A stretch of 64,000 nucleotides of DNA from JAAYPI01 sp963668615 (GTDB taxonomy: Bacteria; Bacteroidota; Bacteroidia; Bacteroidales; Paludibacteraceae), in contig CAXXCL010000003.1 in the NCBI GenBank assembly GCA_963668615.2, forward strand, positions 806,001-870,000, written 5' to 3'. Of this stretch, positions 17,014-25,879 are shown piece after piece. The notes below the pieces were generated by a model that was given only the letters and a program-made list of their open reading frames with translations, made no database searches and was not told the origin of the DNA. Both the position numbers and the translations under genes were made by a program. Positions within the stretch are counted from its first letter, which is position 1; each line of letters begins with the position of its first letter.

Positions 17014-18506
17014 TGAAGAAATACGATGTAGCTATAATAGGAAGTGGACTGGGAGGCTTGGTATGCGGATATATACTAAGCAAATTCGGGTATAAAGTCA
17101 TCGTACTTGAGAAACATTATCAGATAGGCGGTTGTTTGCAAACATTTCGTCGCAACGGAGTTACCTACGATACCGGAATGCACTACATTGGGAGCATGGA
17201 CGAAGGTCAAGTGCTACACCGATATTTCAGTTACCTGAATTTATTGGATACGGTTAAATTGCGAAAATTGGACGAATCAGGATTTGACACAATTGCAACA
17301 AATGGTGAAATTTTTAAAATTCCGATGGGTTATGATCATTTCATTGAAAACCTATATCAACGATTTCCCAAAGAAAAAGAATCGCTTGAAGATTATGTTC
17401 ATTCGATCTTAGAAGTGGCAAAAGAATCTCCATTGTACAATATCAATGAAATTAACGATAATGTTTTTTTGAGTCCGCACACGGTGAAATGGAGTGTAAA
17501 TGAGTTCATCAATTCCATTACCAAAGACCGGGTTTTGCAAAACGTGCTTACAGGTAACCTTCCTTTGTATGCAGGGAAAAAGGACAAAACACCGATGTAT
17601 ATCCATGCCTTGATTCATAATTTTTATATTCAAAGTGCTTACAGAATAGTGGGAGGTAGTGACAGTATTGCGAAATCATTAGCCAATTCTATCAACAAAT
17701 TTGGAGGGGAAATCCTCACCAACTCGGAAGTAGAAAAGATTAATTGCAATGACGAAAGGGCTATCTCTGTGGAACTGAAAAACGGAGAAACAATTGAAGC
17801 AAAAAGTTTCATTTCGAATATGCATCCACAGTTGACATTAGAAAAATTAAATACTCCGCTTATTCGTAAAGCTTACCGCGAAAGAGTTACCAATTTGGAA
17901 AATACGATTTCTAATTTTACTGTGTATATCAAATTTAAAAAGAATACTGTTCCCTATTTAAATTCTAATTTTTACTACTACGCAAGCAAAAACACCTGGG
18001 AATCCGAAAATTATACAGAAAAAAACTGGCCTTTGAATTTCTTGTATATGCACCAAGCTCCCGAAAATGGTGGCAATTTTTCCGAAGGAGCTTTGCTCAT
18101 TGGTTACATGAAATACAGCGAAGTAGCCAAATGGGATGGAACTGAAGTGGGAAAACGAGGTAATGACTATTTAGAATTTAAAGAAAAAAAAGCCCACCGA
18201 TTACTAGAGACACTTGAAAAATCATTTCCCGGCATCCTTGACAATATTGAATCCTATTCAAGTTCATCTCCATTAACATATATCAATTATACGGGAACAA
18301 AAGAAGGTTCTATGTACGGAATAATCCGTGATAAAAATTCTCCCGTACAAACATTGGTTTCGCAACGAACACGAATACCCAATTTATTTATGACGGGGCA
18401 AAATATCAATTCTCATGGAATTCTTGGTGTAATTATAGGTTCCATTATTACTTGTTCGGAATTTTTGGGTATTAATACAATTATAAAAGATATCAATAAT
18501 CATTAA
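17013..18506 (+). CDS. CrtI/phytoene-desaturase-like FAD oxidoreductase
   Basis: This 497-residue flavoprotein starts with the dinucleotide-binding GSGLGG (residues 10-15) and the glutamate-ending VIVLEKH strand, then GGCLQTF, as in phytoene desaturases and RetSat-like enzymes. The C-terminal FAD-closing segment NLFMTGQNINSHGILGVIIGS is present. The start used is the ATG overlapping the previous stop as TAATG; a TTG three codons earlier is less likely. It may oxidise or isomerise the polyene or hydroxylate the ring. A decayed second copy follows directly, so this cluster once held two. Confidence 0.88.
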   Translation: MKKYDVAIIGSGLGGLVCGYILSKFGYKVIVLEKHYQIGGCLQTFRRNGVTYDTGMHYIGSMDEGQVLHRYFSYLNLLDTVKLRKLDESGFDTIATNGEIFKIPMGYDHFIENLYQRFPKEKESLEDYVHSILEVAKESPLYNINEINDNVFLSPHTVKWSVNEFINSITKDRVLQNVLTGNLPLYAGKKDKTPMYIHALIHNFYIQSAYRIVGGSDSIAKSLANSINKFGGEILTNSEVEKINCNDERAISVELKNGETIEAKSFISNMHPQLTLEKLNTPLIRKAYRERVTNLENTISNFTVYIKFKKNTVPYLNSNFYYYASKNTWESENYTEKNWPLNFLYMHQAPENGGNFSEGALLIGYMKYSEVAKWDGTEVGKRGNDYLEFKEKKAHRLLETLEKSFPGILDNIESYSSSSPLTYINYTGTKEGSMYGIIRDKNSPVQTLVSQRTRIPNLFMTGQNINSHGILGVIIGSIITCSEFLGINTIIKDINNH

Positions 18507-18757
18507 TGAGCAAAAATGTTGTCATCATAAAGGGTGGAATGGGAGGTTTGGTAACGGCCTATTTACTTTGCGAGGAAGACTTTACCACAACTATTCTTGA
18601 ACGAAATTACAAAATTGATGGCAGATTGCAAGAAAACGGTATGGTACGGAAAATATTTTCTTACATAAGTAAATTTATTGAAACCCATATACAAGACAAA
18701 CAGTTACAATATGTATTAGCATGGAACAAAGTGTTGAGACCATACTTCAAAAAATAA
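18506..18757 (+). pseudogene. Remnant of a second CrtI-like FAD oxidoreductase
   Basis: Only 83 codons remain of what should be about 500. Residues 1-43 match the start of the upstream oxidoreductase: VVIIKGGMGGLVTAYLL against VAIIGSGLGGLVCGYIL, then ILERNYKIDGRLQ against VLEKHYQIGGCLQ. The first glycine of the nucleotide-binding loop is now lysine. Residues 53-76 then match a region about 120 residues further on (KFIETHIQDKQLQYVL against EFINSITKDRVLQNVL), so the middle has been deleted in frame and the whole FAD-closing half is gone. It cannot bind FAD as an oxidoreductase. It may still be translated, as its ATG overlaps the upstream stop. Confidence 0.8.
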
Positions 18758-18780
18758 ATAACAATTAATACGAGAAAATT

Positions 18781-20055
18781 ATGATTTTTAAATTGATTTA
18801 TCCAAAATGGACGAAACTGAAAGGACAAACCACATTTAATTTGCCGCCTCACGGACCGGTAGTTATGGCAGCAGCCTTACCTGATTATGTTACCGTTTCG
18901 TTTACTGATGAAAATGTAGAAGAAATCAATTTTGATGAAGAGTGTGATTTTGTAGGAATTTCGATGATGCTTACTGTTCAGGCAAAACGCGGTTGGGAAA
19001 TTTCAGAAAAATTTAGACAAAGAGGTAAAAAAGTTATATTTGGTGGAATTGCCACTATGCTTCACGCTGAAGAAACATTACAACATGCCGATTCTGTATT
19101 TTTAGGAGAATGTGAAGGTAGAATGGAACAAGTTTTTGGAGATTTTTTGAAAAATGACCTAAAATCGCTATACAATTTCATGAACCAGCATCCGGCCATA
19201 GAATTGGTTGGTCCTGCCAGACGTGACATATTAAAGCACGAACTGTACAATCACAAAGGCGTTCAAATGGTTGATCTGATGCACGCTTCTCGTGGCTGTA
19301 AGTTTAGCTGTTATCCCTGTGCTGTATCGTATTTAGGCGGTCGCTGTTTTCGCCCTCGTCCTATAGACAAAGTAATAGAAGAACTCGAAACGATTGATAA
19401 TAATCGTCTATTTATTGTAGATAATTCCCTCGCACAAAGCAAAGAATGGGAAATGGAATTATTCAAAAACATGATTCCCTTAAAGAAAAAATTCATAAGC
19501 CACACCATTGAAGATGATCCACAAGTGCTTGATTTGGCAGCACAAGCAGGTTCTTGGTATGTATATCAAGCCGTTTACGACACCTCAGATTATATTAAAG
19601 AACGTGTAAAACGTTATCACGAACACGGTATAGGCGTAGAAGGAACTATTTTATTAGGTCTTGATAATCAAACGGAAGACGACATTTTGCGTTTGATTGA
19701 TTTCTTATTGGAGATAAATCTGGATTTAGCTGAATTTACCGTATTGGCACCATTTCCTCATACCAAAGCGTATGATGACTTGTTGCGTCAGGGCAGAATC
19801 TTCGACCACGATTGGAATCATTACAATGCCGGTCAAGTGGTTTATCAACCAAAACATATGACTCCTGAACGATTGCAAGAACTTTACGACTATGCTTGGA
19901 AAGCTTTTTACCAAGATGAAAGTCAAGAAGAAAAAATGTTTAAACTCTTTAGTAAAGTCATGCTTCGAGAAATGAAAGACGGAACTTACCGTCCTCGAGA
20001 CAGAAGATTGGTTAGCAAGAGTTTTGGCAAAGACGTTGTAAGAAATATTAAATAA
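18781..20055 (+). CDS. Radical SAM protein with N-terminal B12-binding-like domain
   Basis: This 424-residue protein has a radical SAM cluster motif CX3CX2C (Cys173, Cys177, Cys180 in RGCKFSCYPC). The first 140 residues resemble the Rossmann cobalamin-binding domain of B12-dependent radical SAM enzymes (CDFVGISMMLTVQAKRGWEI, KVIFGGIATML, ADSVFLGECEG), but the DxHxxG lower-ligand motif is absent. Enzymes of this group often methylate unreactive carbons or rearrange carbon frames. Its place between the FAD oxidoreductases and the adenylating ligase suggests tailoring of the polyene. The substrate is unknown. Confidence 0.88.
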   Translation: MIFKLIYPKWTKLKGQTTFNLPPHGPVVMAAALPDYVTVSFTDENVEEINFDEECDFVGISMMLTVQAKRGWEISEKFRQRGKKVIFGGIATMLHAEETLQHADSVFLGECEGRMEQVFGDFLKNDLKSLYNFMNQHPAIELVGPARRDILKHELYNHKGVQMVDLMHASRGCKFSCYPCAVSYLGGRCFRPRPIDKVIEELETIDNNRLFIVDNSLAQSKEWEMELFKNMIPLKKKFISHTIEDDPQVLDLAAQAGSWYVYQAVYDTSDYIKERVKRYHEHGIGVEGTILLGLDNQTEDDILRLIDFLLEINLDLAEFTVLAPFPHTKAYDDLLRQGRIFDHDWNHYNAGQVVYQPKHMTPERLQELYDYAWKAFYQDESQEEKMFKLFSKVMLREMKDGTYRPRDRRLVSKSFGKDVVRNIK

Positions 20056-20071
20056 CTATTTAACTTGTATT

Positions 20072-20449
20072 ATGAAAGTGCCAGAAAAATATTACGACGA
20101 AATATTCAATTTTGAAGGTCAATGGAATTTGCCTTCAAAATGTGGATTGAAAGTAATAGAAACAAAAGACAAAAAAATAATTATAGTAACTGAGCTATAC
20201 CAAGAAAACCCGGGTTCATCAGTAACATATGCGGGCGGATTACTTGCCAAACAAATTTGTGAAAAAAAGGGATTTAATAAACATGACATCATCTACATTG
20301 AATGCAACCCAAATACAAATTCGAAACTTTCCTTCTACGACGAAGAATTTTTTCAAGTTAACTTTGATCTGGAAAATGGAGAATTTGTTAATCCGTGCTA
20401 CAAACCATTGACAAGTGAAGAAATAAAACGTTACATTTCTCAGCAATAA
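20072..20449 (+). CDS. Protein of unknown function in the polyene cluster
   Basis: This is a 125-residue soluble protein without signal peptide or membrane segment. I do not recognise a domain. Visible features are VTYAGGLLAKQICEKKGF, a DIIYIECNP strand and an acidic C-terminal half with EFVNPCYKPLTSEEI. The frame is intact, the gaps to its neighbours are 16 and 2 bases, and codon use looks like the neighbours, so it is a real member of the operon. The gap of two bases to the esterase suggests coupled expression. Confidence 0.65.
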   Translation: MKVPEKYYDEIFNFEGQWNLPSKCGLKVIETKDKKIIIVTELYQENPGSSVTYAGGLLAKQICEKKGFNKHDIIYIECNPNTNSKLSFYDEEFFQVNFDLENGEFVNPCYKPLTSEEIKRYISQQ

Positions 20450-20451
20450 AA

Positions 20452-21309
20452 ATGAAAAAAATTATTCTATTCGTAATAGCAATAGTGACAATCACTAATA
20501 TTGCCTTTGCAAGCAAACCCATTTACCTTTGGAAAGACATAAAGGGAATGGAAAAAGAAAAAACAAGATTGTACGTGTATGAAGCTCCCGACTCACTACG
20601 CAACGGCATAAGTGTAATTATTTGTCCGGGAGGAAGTTATCATCATTTAGGACTACAACACGAAGGCTACGATGTTGCCAAATGGCTAACCAGTCAAGGA
20701 ATCACGGCCTTTGTTTTACGCTATCGCGTTGGCATGCGAGGCTATCACCATCCTGCTATGATCGAGGATTTGCAACGGGCTATACAATTTGTACGAGAAA
20801 ATGCACATTCTTACGGCATTAACCTAAACAAACTGGGAGTAATGGGATTTTCTGCCGGTGGACACCTAGTTACTATGGCAGGGGCATTTCACCAAACAAG
20901 TTATTTGAAAAAAGTAGGCATCAATACCGACATAAGTTTACGTCCCGACTTTATTGTACCTATATATCCCGTTGTATCTATGCAAGACAGTTTAGCTCAT
21001 ATACGCTCACGAAAAAACTTGCTGGGGAAAAATTACACCAAGGCAATGATGGATAAATTCTCTATGGAGTTACAAATACCCAATGATATGCCACCCGTAT
21101 TCTTAGTAACCGCTAAAAATGACCCGGTGGTAAAATACCAAAACAGTGTAGAACTAGATAAAGCATTGACTAATAAAAATATTAAACACCATTTTTTACT
21201 ATACGAAACAGGTGGACACGGCTACGGTTTAAGTGAAAAACGTGGAGGAGAAGCCGCCAACTGGAAAATAATATTTAAAGAATGGTTGAATAACAATTTT
21301 ACCAAATAA
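20452..21309 (+). CDS. Secreted alpha/beta-hydrolase (acetyl-xylan-esterase-like)
   Basis: This 285-residue hydrolase has a signal peptide (IILFVIAIVTITNIAFA, cleavage near residue 20). The BD-FAE/esterase-lipase fold shows VIICPGGSYHHLG (oxyanion region), the nucleophile elbow GFSAGG with Ser134, Asp224 in AKNDPVV and His256 in GGHGYG, a complete triad. Relatives deacetylate sugars or cleave small esters. Inside this operon a periplasmic esterase could trim the exported pigment conjugate, but a general carbohydrate esterase that joined the operon is also possible. Confidence 0.85.
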   Translation: MKKIILFVIAIVTITNIAFASKPIYLWKDIKGMEKEKTRLYVYEAPDSLRNGISVIICPGGSYHHLGLQHEGYDVAKWLTSQGITAFVLRYRVGMRGYHHPAMIEDLQRAIQFVRENAHSYGINLNKLGVMGFSAGGHLVTMAGAFHQTSYLKKVGINTDISLRPDFIVPIYPVVSMQDSLAHIRSRKNLLGKNYTKAMMDKFSMELQIPNDMPPVFLVTAKNDPVVKYQNSVELDKALTNKNIKHHFLLYETGGHGYGLSEKRGGEAANWKIIFKEWLNNNFTK

Positions 21310-21316
21310 AATAGCT

Positions 21317-22612
21317 ATGAATTTTGTACCTGAAATTGAAAAACAACCCTTGGAAATTATTAAAAAATTTCAAGAAGAAAAGTTAAGACAAGCACTTGAA
21401 TACGCGAACGAAAAATCAAAATATTACCAATCCATATTCCAAAAAGAGAAGATTAACGTAAAAAAAATTAAGACACTAGAAGATTTACGCTACATACCTT
21501 TTACAAGGAAAGAAGATTTGCAACTGAATAATCAAGATTTTATTTGCGTTGAAAAATCAAAAATTGTAGACTACATTACCACTTCCGGCACATTGAGTAC
21601 TCCTACTACATTTGCTATGACTGATAGAGACTTGGACAGATTGGCGTATAATGAAGCCATTTCCTTTACCTGTGCCGACGGAAAACAGGGAGACATTTTT
21701 CAGTTGATGACAACCCTCGACAAACGTTTTATGGCAGGTTTCGCCTATTTCTTGGGAATAAGAATGATGCACGCAAGCGTCATTCGTGTTGGAAACGGTA
21801 TTCCCGAATTGCAATGGGATACAATTAATCGTATTTCGCCCGACACGATCATTTGTGTACCTTCATTTATCTTACGAATTATTAAATACGCAGAAGAGCA
21901 TAATATTGACTATAAAAAATCAAGTATCAAAAAAGCAGTGTGCATCGGAGAGAACCTTCGCGAAGAAGATTTTTCTCTTAACCTGTTGGGAAAAAAGATT
22001 AAAGAAAAATGGGACATTGATCTTTACTCCACCTATGCCTCAACAGAAATGAGCACTTCTTTCTGCGAATGCAAAGCAGGTCAAGGAGGACACCATCATC
22101 CGGAGTTAATCATTTGCGAATTGGTAGATGACCTCGACAATCCAGTTCCCGAGGGAGAATGCGGAGAATTAACCATCACGACCTTAGGCGTAGAAGGCAT
22201 GCCTTTAATTCGTTTTAAAACAGGCGATATGTGCCGTTTTCACTACGAACCTTGCAGATGCGGAAGAACAACAATGAGAATTAGCCCGATCGTCGGACGT
22301 AAAAATCAAATGATTAAATACAAAGGAACAACCCTTTACCCTGCTGCTATTTTCGACGTGCTTGATAATGTCGATTACGTAGAAAATTATTTGGTAGAGG
22401 TTTCCATCAATGATATAGGAATGGATGACGTACTCGTCATTGTCGGATGCCAAAACCCAAATGAAGAGATAGTGAAAGACTTAAAAAATCGATTTCGTGC
22501 AAAAATACGTGTCGCTCCGAGTATCAAGTTTGAAAGTGTTGACATAATCAGAAAAATTCAACTACCTGAAATTAACCGCAAGCCGACTAAATTCATTGAT
22601 AAGAGAAAATAA
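21317..22612 (+). CDS. PaaK-like adenylate-forming ligase (aryl-CoA/ACP ligase)
   Basis: This 431-residue protein of the phenylacetate-CoA ligase branch of the ANL family shows the phosphate loop TTSGTLSTPTTF, the YASTEMSTSFCEC segment, the hinge region PLIRFKTGDMC and a cysteine-rich CRFHYEPCRCG element as in PaaK. The C-terminal domain ends with SPIVGRKNQMIKYKGTTLYP. The likely reaction is ATP-dependent activation of an aryl acid, here 4-hydroxycinnamate from the ammonia-lyase, for loading on CoA or ACP. That link is inferred from cluster logic. Confidence 0.88.
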   Translation: MNFVPEIEKQPLEIIKKFQEEKLRQALEYANEKSKYYQSIFQKEKINVKKIKTLEDLRYIPFTRKEDLQLNNQDFICVEKSKIVDYITTSGTLSTPTTFAMTDRDLDRLAYNEAISFTCADGKQGDIFQLMTTLDKRFMAGFAYFLGIRMMHASVIRVGNGIPELQWDTINRISPDTIICVPSFILRIIKYAEEHNIDYKKSSIKKAVCIGENLREEDFSLNLLGKKIKEKWDIDLYSTYASTEMSTSFCECKAGQGGHHHPELIICELVDDLDNPVPEGECGELTITTLGVEGMPLIRFKTGDMCRFHYEPCRCGRTTMRISPIVGRKNQMIKYKGTTLYPAAIFDVLDNVDYVENYLVEVSINDIGMDDVLVIVGCQNPNEEIVKDLKNRFRAKIRVAPSIKFESVDIIRKIQLPEINRKPTKFIDKRK

Positions 22613-22623
22613 AGAGCAAATTT

Positions 22624-23370
22624 ATGGCACCACTTCTTTGCATTGAAAACTTAACGAAACGCTACAAACATGCAGGACATTCTGTCCTGAACGGACTCAG
22701 TTTTTCTGTAAATTCGGGAGAAATATACGGGTTTTTAGGACCTAATGGTGCGGGGAAAAGTACTACTGTTAAAATATTATCAGGGCTAATTTCTTACGAC
22801 GAGGGAAACATTTCCATCATGGGGAAAAATCTCACCGACCACCGCAAAGAATTAAATAAACACGTTGGCATCGTACCACAAGACATTGCTCTTTTTCCAA
22901 CACTTACCGCAACAGAAAATCTGAAAATATTTGGAGGAATATACGGCATAGAAAATAAAATACTCAACAAAAGAATAGCTTACCTATTGAACCTTTTTGG
23001 TTTAGAAAACCATAAAAACAAAAAAGTAGATTACTATTCGGGAGGGATGAAACGACGTATCAATCTGATTGTAGGCATATTACACGAACCGAATCTATTA
23101 CTTTTGGATGAACCGACGGTAGGAATCGATGTTCAATCCAAAAATGTAATTATCGAGAATTTACAACTGCTTAACAGTTACGGAACAACGATTTTGTACA
23201 CTTCTCATAATATGGAAGAAGCACAACAATTTTGTACCAAAGTAGGAATCATTGACGAGGGTAAAATAATTGCAGAAGGAACTCCTGACGAATTAATAGG
23301 CAGAACAGCTGACTGTGACAATTTAGAACTAGTATATTTGAAATTAACCGGTAAAAAATTACGAGATTAA
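22624..23370 (+). CDS. ABC transporter ATP-binding protein
   Basis: This 248-residue ATPase has Walker A GPNGAGKST (39-47), the signature YSGGMKRR and Walker B LLLLDEPTVGID, followed by a switch histidine in YTSHNMEEA. It is of the CcmA/DrrA export type. The permease starts one base after its stop. The pair closes the tight part of the operon and is likely a second exporter beside the MMPL protein, for the pigment or a precursor. The cargo cannot be told from sequence. Confidence 0.94.
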   Translation: MAPLLCIENLTKRYKHAGHSVLNGLSFSVNSGEIYGFLGPNGAGKSTTVKILSGLISYDEGNISIMGKNLTDHRKELNKHVGIVPQDIALFPTLTATENLKIFGGIYGIENKILNKRIAYLLNLFGLENHKNKKVDYYSGGMKRRINLIVGILHEPNLLLLDEPTVGIDVQSKNVIIENLQLLNSYGTTILYTSHNMEEAQQFCTKVGIIDEGKIIAEGTPDELIGRTADCDNLELVYLKLTGKKLRD

Positions 23371-23371
23371 A

Positions 23372-24649
23372 ATGAAAGTTCTTTTAACCCTATTATACAA
23401 AGATTTTTTACTCCTAATTCGCGACAAAGCCGGATTAATATTACTTTTCCTTATGCCAATGGCACTTGTCCTGATTATGACTTCAATGCAAGACGGTGTA
23501 ATGAGTACCGAAAAAAACACCGATATTTCTCTTTTAGTATTAAATGAAGATTGCGATAGCATCGGTAACACAATGGAAAAAGAATTGAAAGAGTCCGACG
23601 TTTTTTCTACTCACTTGGCAAAAGAGATTGATAATGAGATGACAGAACAAAAAATAAAAGATTTGGTCGCAAAAGGCAAATATCTGGTTGGTATTTATAT
23701 TCCCCAAAATACCACGAAAAAATTTACTGATAATTTTACAAATGAACTAAGAGATTCTTTTACCGGAAAAAATAACGATTCCTCTGCAAGTGACAGCATT
23801 TTTATCAAATTCTTTATCGACCCGACAATAAAACCATCTGTTCACGCAACATTGAAAAGTAACATCAACGAGTTTTGCATGAAAATACAAAACAAATACT
23901 CTTTAGCTATTATTTCTAGAACACTCGAAAGATTTTCAGGAAACAGAATTCAAAATTTAAACTTAACCGATTGTCAGGGGCTTACAATTGAAGAATACAA
24001 TGCAGATAAAAATAATGCAAAAAATTTATGTCCCAATGCAGTACAACATAACGTACCGGCATGGACGTTGTTTGCTATTTTTTTCATCGTCATCTCTCTT
24101 TCCGGCAATATCATCAAAGAAAGAGAAGATGGCAGTTTCAATCGAATAATGACAATGCCCTGCACTTTTGCTCATTATCTTTTAAGCAAAGTTCTTCTGT
24201 ATCTTTTTGTGTGCATACTCCAATTTTTGGTCATCTTGGGAATGGGAATGTGGTTCTTTCCCGTTATTAACTTAGACCCGTTTGTAATACAAGGGAGTTT
24301 CTATGGACTGCTTTTCGTAATTATTTTTGCAGCATGTGCTGCCATTGGTTTTGGTACAGCCATCAGTGCCATGGCTACCTCACAACAACAAGCCTCTGTT
24401 TTTGGAGCAGTCTCTGTTGTTATTTTAGCTGCCATTGGAGGTATTTGGGTGCCAACTTTTGCCATGCCAAACTTTCTGAAGATATTAAGCAATATTTCCC
24501 CACTCAATTGGGCATTAGATGCCTCTTACAGTATCATTCTCAGAAAATCATCTGTTATGGATGTTCTTCCCGAATGTTTCTATTTATTATCGTTCGGAAT
24601 AATCTGTTTCAGCATTGCTATTTTTTATAAAAATTTGAAGCACCGCTGA
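23372..24649 (+). CDS. ABC-2 type exporter permease
   Basis: This 425-residue membrane protein has a helix at about residues 19-36, a large extracytoplasmic domain (about 45-225), then five helices from about 228 to the C-terminus, with REDGSFNRIMTMPCTFAHYLLSK before the second. This is the YhgE/DrrB ABC-2 layout. It pairs with the ATPase one base upstream. After it the operon breaks for 170 bases, the largest gap so far in the cluster. Confidence 0.92.
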   Translation: MKVLLTLLYKDFLLLIRDKAGLILLFLMPMALVLIMTSMQDGVMSTEKNTDISLLVLNEDCDSIGNTMEKELKESDVFSTHLAKEIDNEMTEQKIKDLVAKGKYLVGIYIPQNTTKKFTDNFTNELRDSFTGKNNDSSASDSIFIKFFIDPTIKPSVHATLKSNINEFCMKIQNKYSLAIISRTLERFSGNRIQNLNLTDCQGLTIEEYNADKNNAKNLCPNAVQHNVPAWTLFAIFFIVISLSGNIIKEREDGSFNRIMTMPCTFAHYLLSKVLLYLFVCILQFLVILGMGMWFFPVINLDPFVIQGSFYGLLFVIIFAACAAIGFGTAISAMATSQQQASVFGAVSVVILAAIGGIWVPTFAMPNFLKILSNISPLNWALDASYSIILRKSSVMDVLPECFYLLSFGIICFSIAIFYKNLKHR

Positions 24650-24730
24650 TAAAAATAAAGTGATAGCATTAAAATACTCACATTGTAGCATATTTACCAC
24701 AACTTCAAACTATAACAAATAATTGGATTT

Positions 24731-24757
24731 TTCTCTATTCAATGGAAAAATAGAGAA
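24731..24757. repeat. Hairpin in the gap after the ABC permease
   Basis: TTCTCTATT and AATAGAGAA form a perfect 9-bp stem with a 9-base loop. It lies in the 170-base gap between the ABC permease and the BtrH-like gene. No run of T follows on either strand, so it is not a standard terminator; it may be an mRNA processing or partial stop site. No -7 box was found in this gap. Confidence 0.45.
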
Positions 24758-24819
24758 GTACAGAAAATTTCATGGAAGAAAAAAAAATTGCATCATAGAA
24801 AATAAAACAACTGAAATAA

Positions 24820-25833
24820 ATGATTATAGAAAATTATCCTCACAAACTTGGAATTCACTGTGAAACAGGGAGTATAAAAAACATGCTGGAATTTTACCAT
24901 TATGAAACGAGTGAGTTCATGATATTCGGTATAGGCAGCGGTTATGATTTCATTCATTTTCCCTTTCCGCTGTTTAATGGGTGTGAAACACCTTTGTTCA
25001 GAAATACGCCGGGAAAAGTTTTCAAACAATTTGCAAAAAGGATGCATATCGATTACGAAATACGCAAATTTGCAAAACCCGACAAGTCAATGGAAGCATT
25101 AGATACTCTTTTAAATCAAAATATTCCGGCAGGAATTGTAGCAGAGATCCAATTATTACCGTTTTTCCCGTTACATGATCGAAGCTTCCCTGCTCATACT
25201 CTTGTTATAATCGGTAAGGAAGAAGATGAATACATAGTAAGTGATGTCGATTGGCATTTCCCGGACGCTTCTCTTCATAAAATCAAAGCAGACGACCTTA
25301 AAAAAGCCCGCTACCCCAAAGTAGCTTTTTCACCGAAAGGTAAGATGATGTACATAAAATCCGTACCCGAAAAAATGGACATTGAGAAGGGTATTATTCA
25401 AGGAATCAAAGAGACGTGCCATAAAATGCTTGACATTCCTATTCCATTTTTTGGAGTAAAGGGAATCTATTTCTTCTCTAAAAGAGTACGTATTTATGAA
25501 AAAAAATATGGGAAAAAACGTGCCCTAGATAACCTTAAATGGCAATTGCAATTATCCGAAGAGGCAGGGACAGGAGGATCCGGTTATCGGTATATGTATG
25601 CCGGTTTTTTGAAAGAATCTGCCGAATACCTACAGGATGAAGATCTTCTTGCCTTGTCCGTTTATATGAGACATATTGCTGATAAATGGCAGGAATTTGC
25701 ACTCGAAGCTCGTCGGTATTACAAAAATAACCAGGGGAAAAACATGAATTTTTTAGCAGATATTGCTTATTCCATTGCCGAAATGGAGGAAAAGCTATTT
25801 AGTGACTTAAGACAATGGGTTAAAGCAAAATAA
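24820..25833 (+). CDS. BtrH-like N-terminal domain protein (DUF4872 type)
   Basis: This 337-residue protein starts with a BtrH-like papain-fold domain. The candidate catalytic residues are Cys14 in GIHCETGS, His126 in FPAHTLVI and the aspartates in SDVDW (142 and 144). BtrH in butirosin synthesis moves an acyl group from a carrier protein to the antibiotic amine. The C-terminal part (about 185-337) is helical, as in the paired DUF4872 domain. Beside a polyene synthase with two carriers, transfer of the polyene or another acyl group from ACP to an amine or alcohol is a sensible guess. Confidence 0.78.
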   Translation: MIIENYPHKLGIHCETGSIKNMLEFYHYETSEFMIFGIGSGYDFIHFPFPLFNGCETPLFRNTPGKVFKQFAKRMHIDYEIRKFAKPDKSMEALDTLLNQNIPAGIVAEIQLLPFFPLHDRSFPAHTLVIIGKEEDEYIVSDVDWHFPDASLHKIKADDLKKARYPKVAFSPKGKMMYIKSVPEKMDIEKGIIQGIKETCHKMLDIPIPFFGVKGIYFFSKRVRIYEKKYGKKRALDNLKWQLQLSEEAGTGGSGYRYMYAGFLKESAEYLQDEDLLALSVYMRHIADKWQEFALEARRYYKNNQGKNMNFLADIAYSIAEMEEKLFSDLRQWVKAK

Positions 25834-25837
25834 TGCG

Positions 25838-25845
25838 TACTTTCG
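25838..25845 (+). promoter_or_regulatory. Possible -7 box before the PlsC-like gene
   Basis: TACTTTCG differs from the Bacteroidota -7 consensus TAnnTTTG by one base and lies 35 bases before the ATG at 25880. No matching -33 TTTG was found, so this is weak. Confidence 0.3.
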
Positions 25846-25879
25846 CACAAATGAAGACATTCGTTATAAAAACAAATAA

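Noticed and set aside
24731..24757. Intrinsic terminator after the ABC permease
   Set aside because: The 9-bp stem has no T-run after it on either strand, so it was recorded only as a hairpin.
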